Source of the DNA: Bacillota bacterium
Lineage (GTDB): Bacteria; Bacillota; Clostridia; Clostridiales; Clostridiaceae
Reading direction: 5' to 3'
DNA length: 21,404 nucleotides
Assembly (NCBI GenBank): GCA_023424785.1
Contig: JAFADP010000087.1
Coordinates: 1 to 21,404, forward strand
Part shown: piece by piece, positions 7,958-15,966 of the stretch
How positions within the stretch are numbered: the first letter of the stretch is position 1
Layout: the number at the start of each line of letters is the position of its first letter
Notes under the pieces: model-generated
Told to the model about the DNA's origin: nothing
Database searches by the model: none
What the model saw: only the letters and a program-made list of their open reading frames with translations
Made by a program: the position numbers and the translations under genes

Positions 7958-8398
7958 ATGGATGAAAAGAATAAGGTGATTAATGATCTATTTGTAACCA
8001 TTTTTAACGATATACTTCAAATTGAGGAGAAGACATTAAAAACTGGGCCGCTATCAGATTTATCCGTAACAGAACTACATACAATTGAAGCTATTGGTAT
8101 GTATAAGCCTAGAACAATGTCAGAGGTTGCACAGGATTTAAAAATTACTGTTGGGACTTTAACTACAGCTATTAATAAGCTTATAAAAAAAGGCTATGTT
8201 GAAAGAAAAAGAATAGAGGAAGACAGAAGAGTAGTTTTAATATGTACTACGAAGAAAGGTAAATTAGCTTATAGGTTACATGAAAAATTCCATAATGATA
8301 TGATTAAAGAAACTATTAGTGGATTAACAGATGAACAAGAAGATGTTTTAGTCGATGCATTAAGTAGATTAAATGAATTTTTCAAGAAGAAAATTTAA
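7958..8398 (+). CDS. fabT: MarR-family fatty acid synthesis repressor FabT
   Basis: A protein of 146 residues, standard MarR length. It has dimerisation helices at both ends, a helix-turn-helix at about 53-76 (TMSEVAQDLKITVGTLTTAI) and a wing with the DRR signature at 89-91. It is first in the fatty acid cluster, 22 nt before fabH, and is preceded by its probable operator, as in streptococci, where FabT with long-chain acyl-ACP as corepressor represses the fab genes. That identity rests on position, family and operator together; MarR sequence alone would not give it. The ATG has GGAGG 8 nt upstream. No acpB-like second ACP gene is in the window. Confidence 0.88.
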   Translation: MDEKNKVINDLFVTIFNDILQIEEKTLKTGPLSDLSVTELHTIEAIGMYKPRTMSEVAQDLKITVGTLTTAINKLIKKGYVERKRIEEDRRVVLICTTKKGKLAYRLHEKFHNDMIKETISGLTDEQEDVLVDALSRLNEFFKKKI

Positions 8399-8420
8399 AG
8401 TATAGTTTAAGGAGATAATT

Positions 8421-9398
8421 ATGGAGGAAGTTTGTATTAAGGGCATTGGTGCTTATGCTCCTAGTAATATAGTTTCTAACGATGACTTAAGTAAAATCGT
8501 AGAAACTAGTGATGAATGGATTAGAGAAAGAACAGGAATAAGAGAAAGAAGAATATCTAAAGGTGAAGATACTTCTCATATTGCTATAAAAGCAGCAAAT
8601 TTAGCTTTAGAAAGAGCTAATATGGTTGGAGAAGATATTGATTTAATTGTTCTTGCAACAATTACTCCAGATACTTTTACTCCATCAGTAGCCTGTTTAG
8701 TACAAAAGGCAATTGGAGCAAAAAATGCAATGGCATTTGATATAAGTGCTGCATGTTCAGGATTTGTATATGGTGTTCAAATAGCACATTCAATGATGAA
8801 AAATAATAGTACTTTTAATAATGCGCTAGTAATTGGAGTAGAAACACTTTCGAAAATAATTAATTGGGAAGATAGAAGTACTTGTGTATTATTTGGAGAT
8901 GGTGGAGGTGCTGTAGTACTTTCGAAAGAAGAAGGTAGCGCTGGTATAATGAGTTTATATTCAAAATCTATTGGAGATAAAAGTGAACATTTAGTGGTAG
9001 ATGCATTACCAGTTATAAATCCATATGTAGAAGAAAAGAAAGATAATTATCAAAAAATTTATATGAATGGTCAGGAAATTTTTAAATTTGCTGTAAAAGC
9101 TATTATAGATGGAGTAAACAATGTTTTAGAGCAAAGCAATTTATCTATAGAAGATGTTGATTATATAGTTCCACACCAAGCAAATTTTAGAATTATTGAG
9201 TTTGTAGCAAAGAAACTTAAAATTGATACTTCTAAATTTTATGTAAACCTAGATAAGTATGGAAATACATCTTCAGCATCTATACCATTAGCCTTAAATG
9301 AAATGTATGAAGAAAATCTTTTAGAAAAAGGTAAGAAAATAATTATTGTAGGATTTGGGGGAGGCCTAACTTATGGGGCAACTCTTATAGAGTTATAA
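8421..9398 (+). CDS. fabH: Beta-ketoacyl-ACP synthase III FabH
   Basis: FabH starts each fatty acid by condensing an acyl-CoA primer with malonyl-ACP, releasing CO2. At 325 residues it has normal length. The Cys-His-Asn triad is complete: Cys112 in ISAACSGF, His252 in VPHQANFRI and Asn282 in YGNTSSAS. The N-terminal DEWIRERTGIRERR block is typical of the family, as is the GFGGGLTYGA C-terminus. The ATG follows AAGGAG by 8 nt. It is second in the operon, between fabT and acpP. The primer preference (acetyl versus branched) cannot be read from the sequence with confidence. Confidence 0.96.
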   Translation: MEEVCIKGIGAYAPSNIVSNDDLSKIVETSDEWIRERTGIRERRISKGEDTSHIAIKAANLALERANMVGEDIDLIVLATITPDTFTPSVACLVQKAIGAKNAMAFDISAACSGFVYGVQIAHSMMKNNSTFNNALVIGVETLSKIINWEDRSTCVLFGDGGGAVVLSKEEGSAGIMSLYSKSIGDKSEHLVVDALPVINPYVEEKKDNYQKIYMNGQEIFKFAVKAIIDGVNNVLEQSNLSIEDVDYIVPHQANFRIIEFVAKKLKIDTSKFYVNLDKYGNTSSASIPLALNEMYEENLLEKGKKIIIVGFGGGLTYGATLIEL

Positions 9399-9450
9399 GT
9401 AGTAAGCAATAAAAAATTTAAATATATATATAATTTTGGAGGGTTTAAAA

Positions 9451-9672
9451 ATGATATTTGAAGAAATTAGAGAAGTAATATGTGAACAATTAGAGGTAGC
9501 ACCAGAAGAGGTAAAATTAGAAACAACATTTGAAGAATTAGGAGCTGACTCTTTAGATTTATTCCAAGTTGTTATTGAAATTGAAGACAAATATGGAATT
9601 CAACTTGAAAATGCTGAAAGTATAAAGACTGTTAAAGATGCTGTTGACTATGTAACAAATGCAACAAAGTAA
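9451..9672 (+). CDS. acpP: Acyl carrier protein
   Basis: Acyl carrier of the fatty acid synthase, 73 residues and strongly acidic. The phosphopantetheine attachment site is Ser34 in the motif GADSLDLFQVV. I place the start at the ATG at 9451. An in-frame TTG at 9436 would add five residues, but the ribosome site GGAGGG (9438-9443) lies on and after that TTG, so it cannot serve it. The gene lies between fabH and fabK as in streptococci. A structured hairpin immediately downstream may terminate or stabilise part of the transcripts and so raise acpP output relative to fabK onward. Confidence 0.96.
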   Translation: MIFEEIREVICEQLEVAPEEVKLETTFEELGADSLDLFQVVIEIEDKYGIQLENAESIKTVKDAVDYVTNATK

Positions 9673-9692
9673 AAGAATTAATTAAAATATGT

Positions 9693-9727
9693 AATCGGGT
9701 TTCAAACGAAAGTTAAGATTCCCGATT
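9693..9727 (+). promoter_or_regulatory. Structured hairpin between acpP and fabK (attenuator or processing element)
   Basis: AATCGGG (9693-9699) pairs with CCCGATT (9721-9727). Inside are a 2x2 U-U mismatch, two more pairs (9702-9703 with 9717-9718) and an AAC-GAAA-GTT cap closed by a GNRA-type tetraloop (9708-9711). No run of U follows (TCACTTTATATAA), so full termination is doubtful. It lies 41 nt before fabK inside a cotranscribed cluster. Partial termination, mRNA processing or 3'-end protection of acpP RNA are the options. Confidence 0.6.
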
Positions 9728-9768
9728 TCACTTTATATAATTACAAAAATTTATATTGGAGGCAAAGT

Positions 9769-10710
9769 ATGAGTAGTAATAGGATTTGTTCATTATTAAA
9801 TATAAAATATCCTATATTTCAAGGAGGTATGGCTTGGATTGCAGATGCTTCATTAGCAGCAGCTGTAAGTGAAGCTGGTGGTCTTGGAATTATAACAGGA
9901 ACAGCTCCTGTAGAATGGATAAGAGATGAAATAAGAAAAGCTAAAGAACTAACAGATAAACCTTTTGGGGTAAATATTATGTTAATGTCGCCACATGCAG
10001 ATGAAGTTGCAAAATTAGTTTGTGATGAAAAAGTAGCAGTTGTTACTACTGGAGCAGGAAGCCCAGGGAAATACATGGAAATGTGGAAAGAGCATGGTGT
10101 TAAGGTTATTCCTGTTGTTGCATCTGTAGCATTAGCTAAAAGAATGGAAAAGGCAGGAGCTGATGCTATTATAGCAGAAGGTACTGAATCAGGAGGACAT
10201 GTAGGACAATTAACAACAATGGCACTTGTTCCACAAGTTGTTGATGCAGTAAATATTCCAGTACTTGCAGCAGGTGGTATTGGAGATGGTAGAGGTTTTG
10301 TAGCAAGTTTTGCATTAGGAGCAGAAGGTGTTCAAATAGGAACAAGATTCTTAGTAGCAAAAGAGTGTACAGTACATGAAAATTATAAGAATAAAGTAAT
10401 AAAAGCTAAAGATATAGATACAGAAGTTACAGGTAGAAGTACAGGTCATCCTGTTAGAGTAATAAAAAATAAATTAGCAAGAGAATTTAAAAAGCTTGAA
10501 AGTCAAGGAGCACCAATTGAAGAAATTGAAAAACTTGGCGAAGGTGGTTTAAGAAAAGCTGTTAAAGATGGAGATGTAGATTTTGGATCTGTAATGGCAG
10601 GACAAATCTCAGGGTTAATAAATAAAGAGCAAAGCTGTTGTGAAATAATAGAAGAGATAATTGGAGAAGCAAAAGGGGTATTTAATAATTTAGGAGGATA
10701 CAATGGATAG
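9769..10710 (+). CDS. fabK: Enoyl-ACP reductase II FabK (FMN-dependent)
   Basis: Performs the last reduction of each elongation cycle, trans-2-enoyl-ACP to acyl-ACP, using NAD(P)H and FMN. At 313 residues it is a TIM-barrel flavoprotein of the nitronate monooxygenase/FabK superfamily. Supporting segments are PIFQGGMAWIADASLAAAVS (15-34), ESGGHVGQ with His144 (the catalytic His position of the pneumococcal enzyme) and the FMN phosphate-binding LAAGGIGDGRG (166-176). Its place between acpP and fabD supports FabK over nitronate monooxygenase. Its stop overlaps the fabD start by 8 nt. FabI, the triclosan target in many bacteria, is not encoded here. Confidence 0.94.
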   Translation: MSSNRICSLLNIKYPIFQGGMAWIADASLAAAVSEAGGLGIITGTAPVEWIRDEIRKAKELTDKPFGVNIMLMSPHADEVAKLVCDEKVAVVTTGAGSPGKYMEMWKEHGVKVIPVVASVALAKRMEKAGADAIIAEGTESGGHVGQLTTMALVPQVVDAVNIPVLAAGGIGDGRGFVASFALGAEGVQIGTRFLVAKECTVHENYKNKVIKAKDIDTEVTGRSTGHPVRVIKNKLAREFKKLESQGAPIEEIEKLGEGGLRKAVKDGDVDFGSVMAGQISGLINKEQSCCEIIEEIIGEAKGVFNNLGGYNG

Positions 10711-11647
10711 TAGTAAGATAGCATTTTTATTCCCAGGACAAGGAGCTCAATACGTAGGTATGGGAAAGGAATTATATGACAATATTATAGAATGTAAGGA
10801 ATTACTTGATAAAGGTGAAGAAATATTAGATATGCCAATAAAGGAATTATTATTTAATGGTCCTGAGGAAGCTTTAACAGCTACAGAAAATGCACAACCT
10901 GCTATTCTACTTGCATCACTTGCAGCTTTAAAAGCATTAGAAAAAGAAGGTATAAAAGCAGATTATACAGCAGGTCTTTCACTTGGAGAGTATGGAAGCT
11001 TAATATATGGAGGCGCATTATCTCTTGAAGAAGGTTTATTACTTATAAAAGAGAGAGGAAGAATAATGGGATCAGCTCTTCCAAAAGGACTTGGAAAAAT
11101 GGCTGCAATTATGAGACTAAGTGATGAAAAGTTTGAAGAATTATTAAAAAGAGCTAGTGAGTATGGTATTTGTGAAGGGGCTAATTTTAATTGTCCAGGT
11201 CAAGTTGTAATAGCAGGAGATAATGAAGCCATAGATAAGGCTATAGAAATTGCTAGTGAATTAGGAGGACGTGGTGTTCCTCTAAATGTAAGTGGACCAT
11301 TCCATAGCTCATTATTAGAAGAAGCAAGTAATACTTTTTATGAAACTATAAAAAAGGTTAATATAAATAAATTAGATAAAGTTGTATATTCAAATGTAAA
11401 AGGACTTCCATATGAAGAAGACGATGATATAAAAATGTTATTAAAAAATCATATAAGAAGTTCAGTATATTTTGAAAAATCAATTAGAGACATGATAGAT
11501 AAAGGTGTAACAACATTTATAGAAATAGGTCCTGGAAAGGCATTAAGAGGATTTGTTAAGAAAATAGATAGAAAAGCTACATTATTAAATGTAGAGGATA
11601 TGGAATCTTTAAAGACAACAATTGAGAAGTTAAAAGAAATTAATTAG
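10703..11647 (+). CDS. fabD: Malonyl-CoA:ACP transacylase FabD
   Basis: Transfers malonyl from CoA to AcpP, supplying the extender unit. The 314 residues begin with the family signature FLFPGQGAQYVGMGKEL. The nucleophile is Ser93 in AGLSLGEYGSL, and His201 in SGPFHSSLLEEA is its partner; the Arg in KERGRIM binds the malonyl carboxylate. The C-terminal EIGPGKALRGFVKK is also typical. The ATG lies inside the end of fabK (overlap ATGGATAG) with AGGAGG 6 nt upstream, which suggests translational coupling. fabG begins 11 nt after its stop. Confidence 0.96.
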   Translation: MDSSKIAFLFPGQGAQYVGMGKELYDNIIECKELLDKGEEILDMPIKELLFNGPEEALTATENAQPAILLASLAALKALEKEGIKADYTAGLSLGEYGSLIYGGALSLEEGLLLIKERGRIMGSALPKGLGKMAAIMRLSDEKFEELLKRASEYGICEGANFNCPGQVVIAGDNEAIDKAIEIASELGGRGVPLNVSGPFHSSLLEEASNTFYETIKKVNINKLDKVVYSNVKGLPYEEDDDIKMLLKNHIRSSVYFEKSIRDMIDKGVTTFIEIGPGKALRGFVKKIDRKATLLNVEDMESLKTTIEKLKEIN

Positions 11648-11658
11648 GAGGTTACCTT

Positions 11659-12399
11659 ATGCTACAAGGAAAATGTGCAATAGTTACAGGAGCAGCTAAA
11701 GGAATAGGAAGAGCAATAGCTTTAAAGTTAGCATCACTAGGAGCAAATATTGTTTTAAATTATAGAAGTAGTGAAGATATGGCTATAGAGGTTGAGAAAC
11801 AAATAAAAGAACTTGGAGTAGATGTTATAAGAGTTAAAGGAGATATTAGTAATATTTCTGATGTAGAAAATTTAGTTAACACTGCAAAAGAGAAATTTGG
11901 TAAAATAGATATAATGGTAAATAATGCAGGAATAACTAAAGATACATTAATTTTAAGAATGAAAGAAGAAGACTTTAATTCTGTTATTGATGTTAATTTA
12001 AAAGGAGTATTTAATTGTTTAAAGACTATAACTCCAATAATGATTAAACAAAAAGAAGGTAAAATAATTAATTTATCTTCTGTAGTTGGATTAGTAGGAA
12101 ATGCTGGTCAAGTAAACTATGCAGCTTCTAAAGCAGGAGTTATTGGTATGACAAAGTCTTTAGCTAAGGAAATTGGTGCTAGAGGAATAACTGTTAATGC
12201 TGTTGCACCAGGATTTATAGAAACAGATATGACAGAAGTGTTAGGAGATAAATTTAAAGAGGAAACTAAAAAAGGTATTCCATTAAAGAGACTTGGAAAG
12301 CCAGAAGATGTTGCAAATGTTGTAGCATTTTTAGCAAGTGAGGGTGCTGATTATATAACAGGTCAAGTTATTCAAGTTGATGGTGGAATGGTAATGTAG
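11659..12399 (+). CDS. fabG: 3-oxoacyl-ACP reductase FabG
   Basis: NADPH-dependent short-chain dehydrogenase that reduces 3-oxoacyl-ACP to 3-hydroxyacyl-ACP. At 246 residues it has the usual FabG length. Visible elements are the nucleotide loop TGAAKGIGRAIA (10-21), NNAG (88-91), Asn113 in DVNLKG, and the Ser141-Tyr154-Lys158 catalytic set in the NLSS and VNYAASKAG motifs. The C-terminal ITGQVIQVDGGMVM is diagnostic of FabG within the large SDR family. The ATG follows AGGAGGT. fabF starts 9 nt after its stop. Confidence 0.96.
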   Translation: MLQGKCAIVTGAAKGIGRAIALKLASLGANIVLNYRSSEDMAIEVEKQIKELGVDVIRVKGDISNISDVENLVNTAKEKFGKIDIMVNNAGITKDTLILRMKEEDFNSVIDVNLKGVFNCLKTITPIMIKQKEGKIINLSSVVGLVGNAGQVNYAASKAGVIGMTKSLAKEIGARGITVNAVAPGFIETDMTEVLGDKFKEETKKGIPLKRLGKPEDVANVVAFLASEGADYITGQVIQVDGGMVM

Positions 12400-12408
12400 G
12401 AGGAATAT

Positions 12409-13644
12409 ATGGAAAGAAGAGTTGTAATAACTGGAATGGGTGCTGTAACTCCTTTAGGTAATGATGTTAATACTTATTGGGATAATCTAAAAAATGGTGT
12501 CTGTGGAATTGATGTTATAAAAAATGTAGATACTACAGATTTTGAAGTTAAAGTAGGCGCTGAAGTAAAAGATTTTAGTACAGAAGGTATTATCGATAAA
12601 AAAGAAGCAAGAAGATTAGATAGATATGCTCAATTTGCTATGGTAGCAGCAGAGGAAGCTGTAAAAGATGCAAAATTAGATTTAGATTCCATAAATAAAA
12701 AAAGATTTGGAGTATATGTAGGAGCAGGTATTGGAGGGCTTATTACTATACAAAATGATGTATATAAAATTGCAGAGAAACCTTCAAGAAAAGTATCTCC
12801 TTTCTTTGTACCAATGTCTATTATTAATTTAAGTGCTGGAAACATTGCAATTAAATACGGTGCAAAAGGTCCTTGTATTTCAACTGTAACAGCTTGTGCA
12901 AGTGGAAATCATTCTATAGGAGAAGCTTATAGAGCTATAAAGCATGGTTATGCAGATATATTACTTGCAGGTAGTTCAGAAGCTCCAATTTGTAGAATGG
13001 GAATTGGAGGATTTGCAGGAATGAAAGCATTAAATCCTACAGATAATCCAGAAAGAGCATCAATTCCATTTGATAAAGATAGAAATGGATTTGTTATAGG
13101 AGAAGGTGGAGCAATTCTTGTAATGGAATCATTAGAAAGTGCTCAAGAAAGAGGAGCTAATATATTAGCTGAAGTAGTAGGTTATGGTTCTACTTGTGAT
13201 GCATATCATATAACTTCACCAGATCCAGAAGGGGAAGGTCCATCTGAAGCAATGAAACTTGCAGTAGAGGAAGCAGGAATAAGTAAGGAAGAAATATCTT
13301 ATATTAATGCTCATGGAACATCTACTGGATTAAATGATAAATATGAAACATTAGCTATAAAAAGAGCATTTGGAGAAGCTGCATATAAAATACCAGTATC
13401 TTCAACTAAATCTATGACTGGACATCTTTTAGGGGGAGCTGGGGCAATAGAAGCTGTAGCTTGTGTTAAGGCTTTACAAGAAGGATTTATTCCTCCAACT
13501 GTAGGACTTGAGAATCCAGATGAAGGTTTAGATTTAGATTATGTACCACAAGTTGGTAGAAAAGCAGACTTAAAATATGTATTATCAAATTCACTTGGAT
13601 TTGGAGGACATAATGCTGCTTTAGTATTTAAGAAGTGGGATTAA
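12409..13644 (+). CDS. fabF: Beta-ketoacyl-ACP synthase II FabF
   Basis: Chain-elongating condensing enzyme that joins acyl-ACP to malonyl-ACP. It has 411 residues, the FabF norm. The Cys-His-His set is present: Cys163 in TVTACASGNHS, His302 in NAHGTSTGLND and His339 in STKSMTGHLLGGAG, with the conserved Lys334. As the only elongating synthase in the window it probably serves both saturated and unsaturated chains. No fabB is seen. The ATG at 12409 has TAGGAGGA upstream, reaching into the fabG stop, and accB follows 15 nt after its own stop. Confidence 0.96.
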   Translation: MERRVVITGMGAVTPLGNDVNTYWDNLKNGVCGIDVIKNVDTTDFEVKVGAEVKDFSTEGIIDKKEARRLDRYAQFAMVAAEEAVKDAKLDLDSINKKRFGVYVGAGIGGLITIQNDVYKIAEKPSRKVSPFFVPMSIINLSAGNIAIKYGAKGPCISTVTACASGNHSIGEAYRAIKHGYADILLAGSSEAPICRMGIGGFAGMKALNPTDNPERASIPFDKDRNGFVIGEGGAILVMESLESAQERGANILAEVVGYGSTCDAYHITSPDPEGEGPSEAMKLAVEEAGISKEEISYINAHGTSTGLNDKYETLAIKRAFGEAAYKIPVSSTKSMTGHLLGGAGAIEAVACVKALQEGFIPPTVGLENPDEGLDLDYVPQVGRKADLKYVLSNSLGFGGHNAALVFKKWD

Positions 13645-13659
13645 TAAGGAGAGATATTT

Positions 13660-14175
13660 ATGGATTTTAATGGTGTTAAAGAATTAATAGAAAGTATTGA
13701 TTCATCTAACATAGCTTATTTTGAATTTAAAACATCTGATGGTCATATAAAAATGGATAAATCTTTAACTAGAGATTTAAGTGAAGCACCTTATAAGAAT
13801 GTTGTAGAAAAAGTGGAAAGTGAAGTGGAATTAAACAAACAAAATGAGGGAGTTTCTACTACAGCCACTGCATCTGCTACAGCTACTACATCAGTTGAAG
13901 AAAATAAATCAGTAACAGTAGAAGATGAAAGTAACTTATATATAGTAAAGTCACCAATGGTTGGAACATTCTATAGTTCTCCATCACCTGATAAAGAAGC
14001 TTTTGTTAAAGTAGGAGACCATGTAAGTAGCAATTCAGTTTTATGTATTGTAGAAGCTATGAAACTTATGAATGAAATTGAAAGTGAAGTAAATGGAACA
14101 ATAAAAGAAGTTTTAATAAAAGACGGTGAAATGGTTGAATATGGTCAGCCACTATTTAAGATAAAGGAGGACTAA
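13660..14175 (+). CDS. accB: Biotin carboxyl carrier protein of acetyl-CoA carboxylase
   Basis: Carries CO2 on biotin between AccC and the AccA/AccD transferase. It has 171 residues. A helical N-terminal region (about 1-45) is followed by a flexible linker (about 50-92) that includes an Ala/Thr/Ser-rich stretch at 67-78, and then the biotinyl domain (about 93-170). Lys135 in EAMKLMNE is the biotinylation site, and the preceding SPMVGTFYSSPSPD block marks AccB rather than another biotin or lipoyl protein. The linker is low complexity, as in other AccB proteins. The ATG follows AAGGAGAG. The fabZ ribosome site lies in its last codons. Confidence 0.96.
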   Translation: MDFNGVKELIESIDSSNIAYFEFKTSDGHIKMDKSLTRDLSEAPYKNVVEKVESEVELNKQNEGVSTTATASATATTSVEENKSVTVEDESNLYIVKSPMVGTFYSSPSPDKEAFVKVGDHVSSNSVLCIVEAMKLMNEIESEVNGTIKEVLIKDGEMVEYGQPLFKIKED

Positions 14176-14181
14176 TTAACT

Positions 14182-14604
14182 ATGATGGATATAAAACAAA
14201 TCAAAGAAATATTACCTCATAGATATCCATTTTTGTTAGTAGATAAAATAACTGAAATAGAAGAAGGTAAAAGAGTTAAGGGATATAAGAATGTTACAAT
14301 AAATGAACCATTTTTCCAAGGACATTTTCCAGAATATCCTGTTATGCCAGGTGTGCTAGTGCTAGAAGCATTAGCACAAGTAGGTGCAGTTGCAGTTTTA
14401 AGCATGGAACAATTTAAAGGGAAAAATCCATTATTTGCAGGTGCAGATAAGGTTAAGTGGAGAAAACAAGTAGTTCCAGGTGATAAGCTTGAGTTAGAAT
14501 GTGAAATAATAAAATTAAAGGGTCCTATAGGAATAGGAAAGGCAGTAGCAACTGTTGATGGGAAAAAAGCTTGTGAAGCTGAAATAATGTTTGCTATAGG
14601 ATAG
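14182..14604 (+). CDS. fabZ: 3-hydroxyacyl-ACP dehydratase FabZ
   Basis: Dehydrates 3-hydroxyacyl-ACP to trans-2-enoyl-ACP. A hot-dog fold protein of 140 residues with the motifs LPHRYPFLLVDK and FFQGHFPEYPVMPGVL; the catalytic residues are His48 and Glu62. Two adjacent ATGs exist (14182 and 14185). The first is chosen because it is 11 nt from AAAGGAGG, already a long spacing. It is FabZ-type rather than FabA-type in length and motif, so double-bond isomerisation cannot be assumed. Its TAG lies within the accC ribosome site. Confidence 0.95.
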   Translation: MMDIKQIKEILPHRYPFLLVDKITEIEEGKRVKGYKNVTINEPFFQGHFPEYPVMPGVLVLEALAQVGAVAVLSMEQFKGKNPLFAGADKVKWRKQVVPGDKLELECEIIKLKGPIGIGKAVATVDGKKACEAEIMFAIG

Positions 14605-14613
14605 GTGATTATT

Positions 14614-15966
14614 ATGTTTAAAAAAGTTCTTATTGCTAATAGAGGAGAAATAGCTGTTAGAATTATTAGAGCATGTCGTGAGCTTGGAATTTTAACTGTT
14701 GCTGTATATTCAGAAATAGATAAATATGCTCTTCATACTCAACTTGCAGATGAAGCTGTATGTATAGGACCAGCTCCATCAAAAGACAGTTATTTAAATA
14801 TAACCAATATATTAAGTGCATGTGTTTTAACTGGTGCTGACGCTATTCACCCGGGATTTGGATTTTTATCTGAAAATGCTAAGTTTGCAAAGATGTGCAA
14901 AGAGTGTAATATAAAATTTATAGGTCCTGATTATACTGCAATTGAACTTATGGGGAATAAAGCTAAAGCAAGAGAAGTAATGAAAAGTGCTAATGTACCT
15001 GTTGTTCCAGGTTATGAGGGAGTTATAGAAGGGGAAGAACATGCTCTTAGTATAGCAAAAGATATAGGATATCCTGTAATGATTAAAGCATCAGCAGGTG
15101 GCGGTGGAAAAGGTATAAGAATAGCCTATAATGATGATGAATTTATAAAAGGTTATAACACTGCAAAAGCAGAAGCTAAGGCTTGTTTTGGTGATGATAC
15201 TTTATATATAGAAAAGTTTGTTGAAAAGCCAAAGCATATTGAATTTCAAATATTAGCAGATTCCTTTGGAAATGTTATTCATTTAGGAGAAAGAGAGTGT
15301 TCTCTTCAAAGAAAAAATCAAAAAGTTTTAGAAGAAGCACCTTCTACATTTTTAACTGCAGAAATTAGAGAAAAAATGGGTGAAGTAGCTAAAAGAGCTG
15401 CTAAAGCTGTAAATTATGAAAATGCAGGAACTATAGAGTTCTTAGTAGATAAAGATCATAATTTCTACTTTATGGAGATGAATACAAGAATACAAGTAGA
15501 ACATCCTATTACAGAAATGATTACAGGAATAGATATAGTTAAAGAACAATTAAAAATTGCAAGTGGATTACCACTACAAATTACTCAAGAAGATGTAAAA
15601 ATAAAAGGGCATGCTATAGAATGTAGAATAAATGCTGAAGATCCAGAAAAAGATTTTAGACCTTGCCCAGGAACTATAGAAGAATTATATTTACCTGGAG
15701 GAAGAGGAGTAAGATTAGATTCAGCTATTTATTGTGGATATAAAATACCACATTGTTATGATTCTATGATGGCAAAATTAATTACTTATGGAGATTCTAG
15801 AGAAGAGGCTATGACAATAATGAAAAGAGCCTTAGGTGAATTTGGAGTTGTTGGAGTTACTACGAATGTAGCATTTCAATACTCATTATTAGAAATGGAT
15901 AAAGTAATTAAAGGAGACTATGATACATCTTTCTTAAATGAAGTTATGGTGAAGAAGAATGTTTAA
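14614..15966 (+). CDS. accC: Biotin carboxylase subunit of acetyl-CoA carboxylase
   Basis: ATP-dependent carboxylation of the biotin on AccB. Starting at the ATG at 14614 it has 450 residues. I prefer this to the in-frame GTG at 14605, because AGGTGA (14603-14608) overlaps that GTG and sits 5 nt before the ATG. Domains: an N-terminal Rossmann-like part with KVLIANRGEIAVRI, an ATP-grasp with Lys116 and the glycine loop AGGGGKGIR (161-169), and the catalytic block EMNTRIQVEHP, followed by the C-terminal domain. The final 8 nt overlap the accD start. Length and motifs fit AccC rather than pyruvate carboxylase, which would be over twice as long. Confidence 0.96.
   Translation: MFKKVLIANRGEIAVRIIRACRELGILTVAVYSEIDKYALHTQLADEAVCIGPAPSKDSYLNITNILSACVLTGADAIHPGFGFLSENAKFAKMCKECNIKFIGPDYTAIELMGNKAKAREVMKSANVPVVPGYEGVIEGEEHALSIAKDIGYPVMIKASAGGGGKGIRIAYNDDEFIKGYNTAKAEAKACFGDDTLYIEKFVEKPKHIEFQILADSFGNVIHLGERECSLQRKNQKVLEEAPSTFLTAEIREKMGEVAKRAAKAVNYENAGTIEFLVDKDHNFYFMEMNTRIQVEHPITEMITGIDIVKEQLKIASGLPLQITQEDVKIKGHAIECRINAEDPEKDFRPCPGTIEELYLPGGRGVRLDSAIYCGYKIPHCYDSMMAKLITYGDSREEAMTIMKRALGEFGVVGVTTNVAFQYSLLEMDKVIKGDYDTSFLNEVMVKKNV

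Noticed and set aside
7958..8398. Generic MarR regulator rather than FabT
   Set aside because: Position at the head of the fab cluster and the FabT-type palindrome over its promoter make FabT clearly the better call.
9436..9450. In-frame TTG upstream of acpP as its start
   Set aside because: The GGAGGG ribosome site overlaps and follows that TTG and is correctly placed for the ATG at 9451; the resulting 73-residue ACP is of normal form.
9399..9450. TATAAT before acpP as an internal promoter
   Set aside because: There is a TATAAT at 9429-9434, but no -35-like hexamer at 15-19 nt and it lies in an AT repeat; it would also leave almost no leader before the ribosome site.
9699..9707. GTTTCAAAC palindrome before fabK as a second FabT box
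   Set aside because: It lacks the GATTATC centre of the FabT site and forms part of the hairpin instead.
10169..10360. Leu/His/Gln-rich minus-strand frame within fabK
   Set aside because: Repetitive composition is an artefact of the opposite strand of GGA/GCA/ACA-rich codons; no ribosome site.
13856..13897. Ala/Thr-coding repeat in accB as a mobile or recombination repeat
   Set aside because: It encodes the flexible linker typical of AccB proteins; codon-level low complexity is enough explanation.
14605..14613. In-frame GTG as the accC start
   Set aside because: It is part of the AGGTGA ribosome site serving the ATG at 14614, and the extra Met-Ile-Ile is not family-like.
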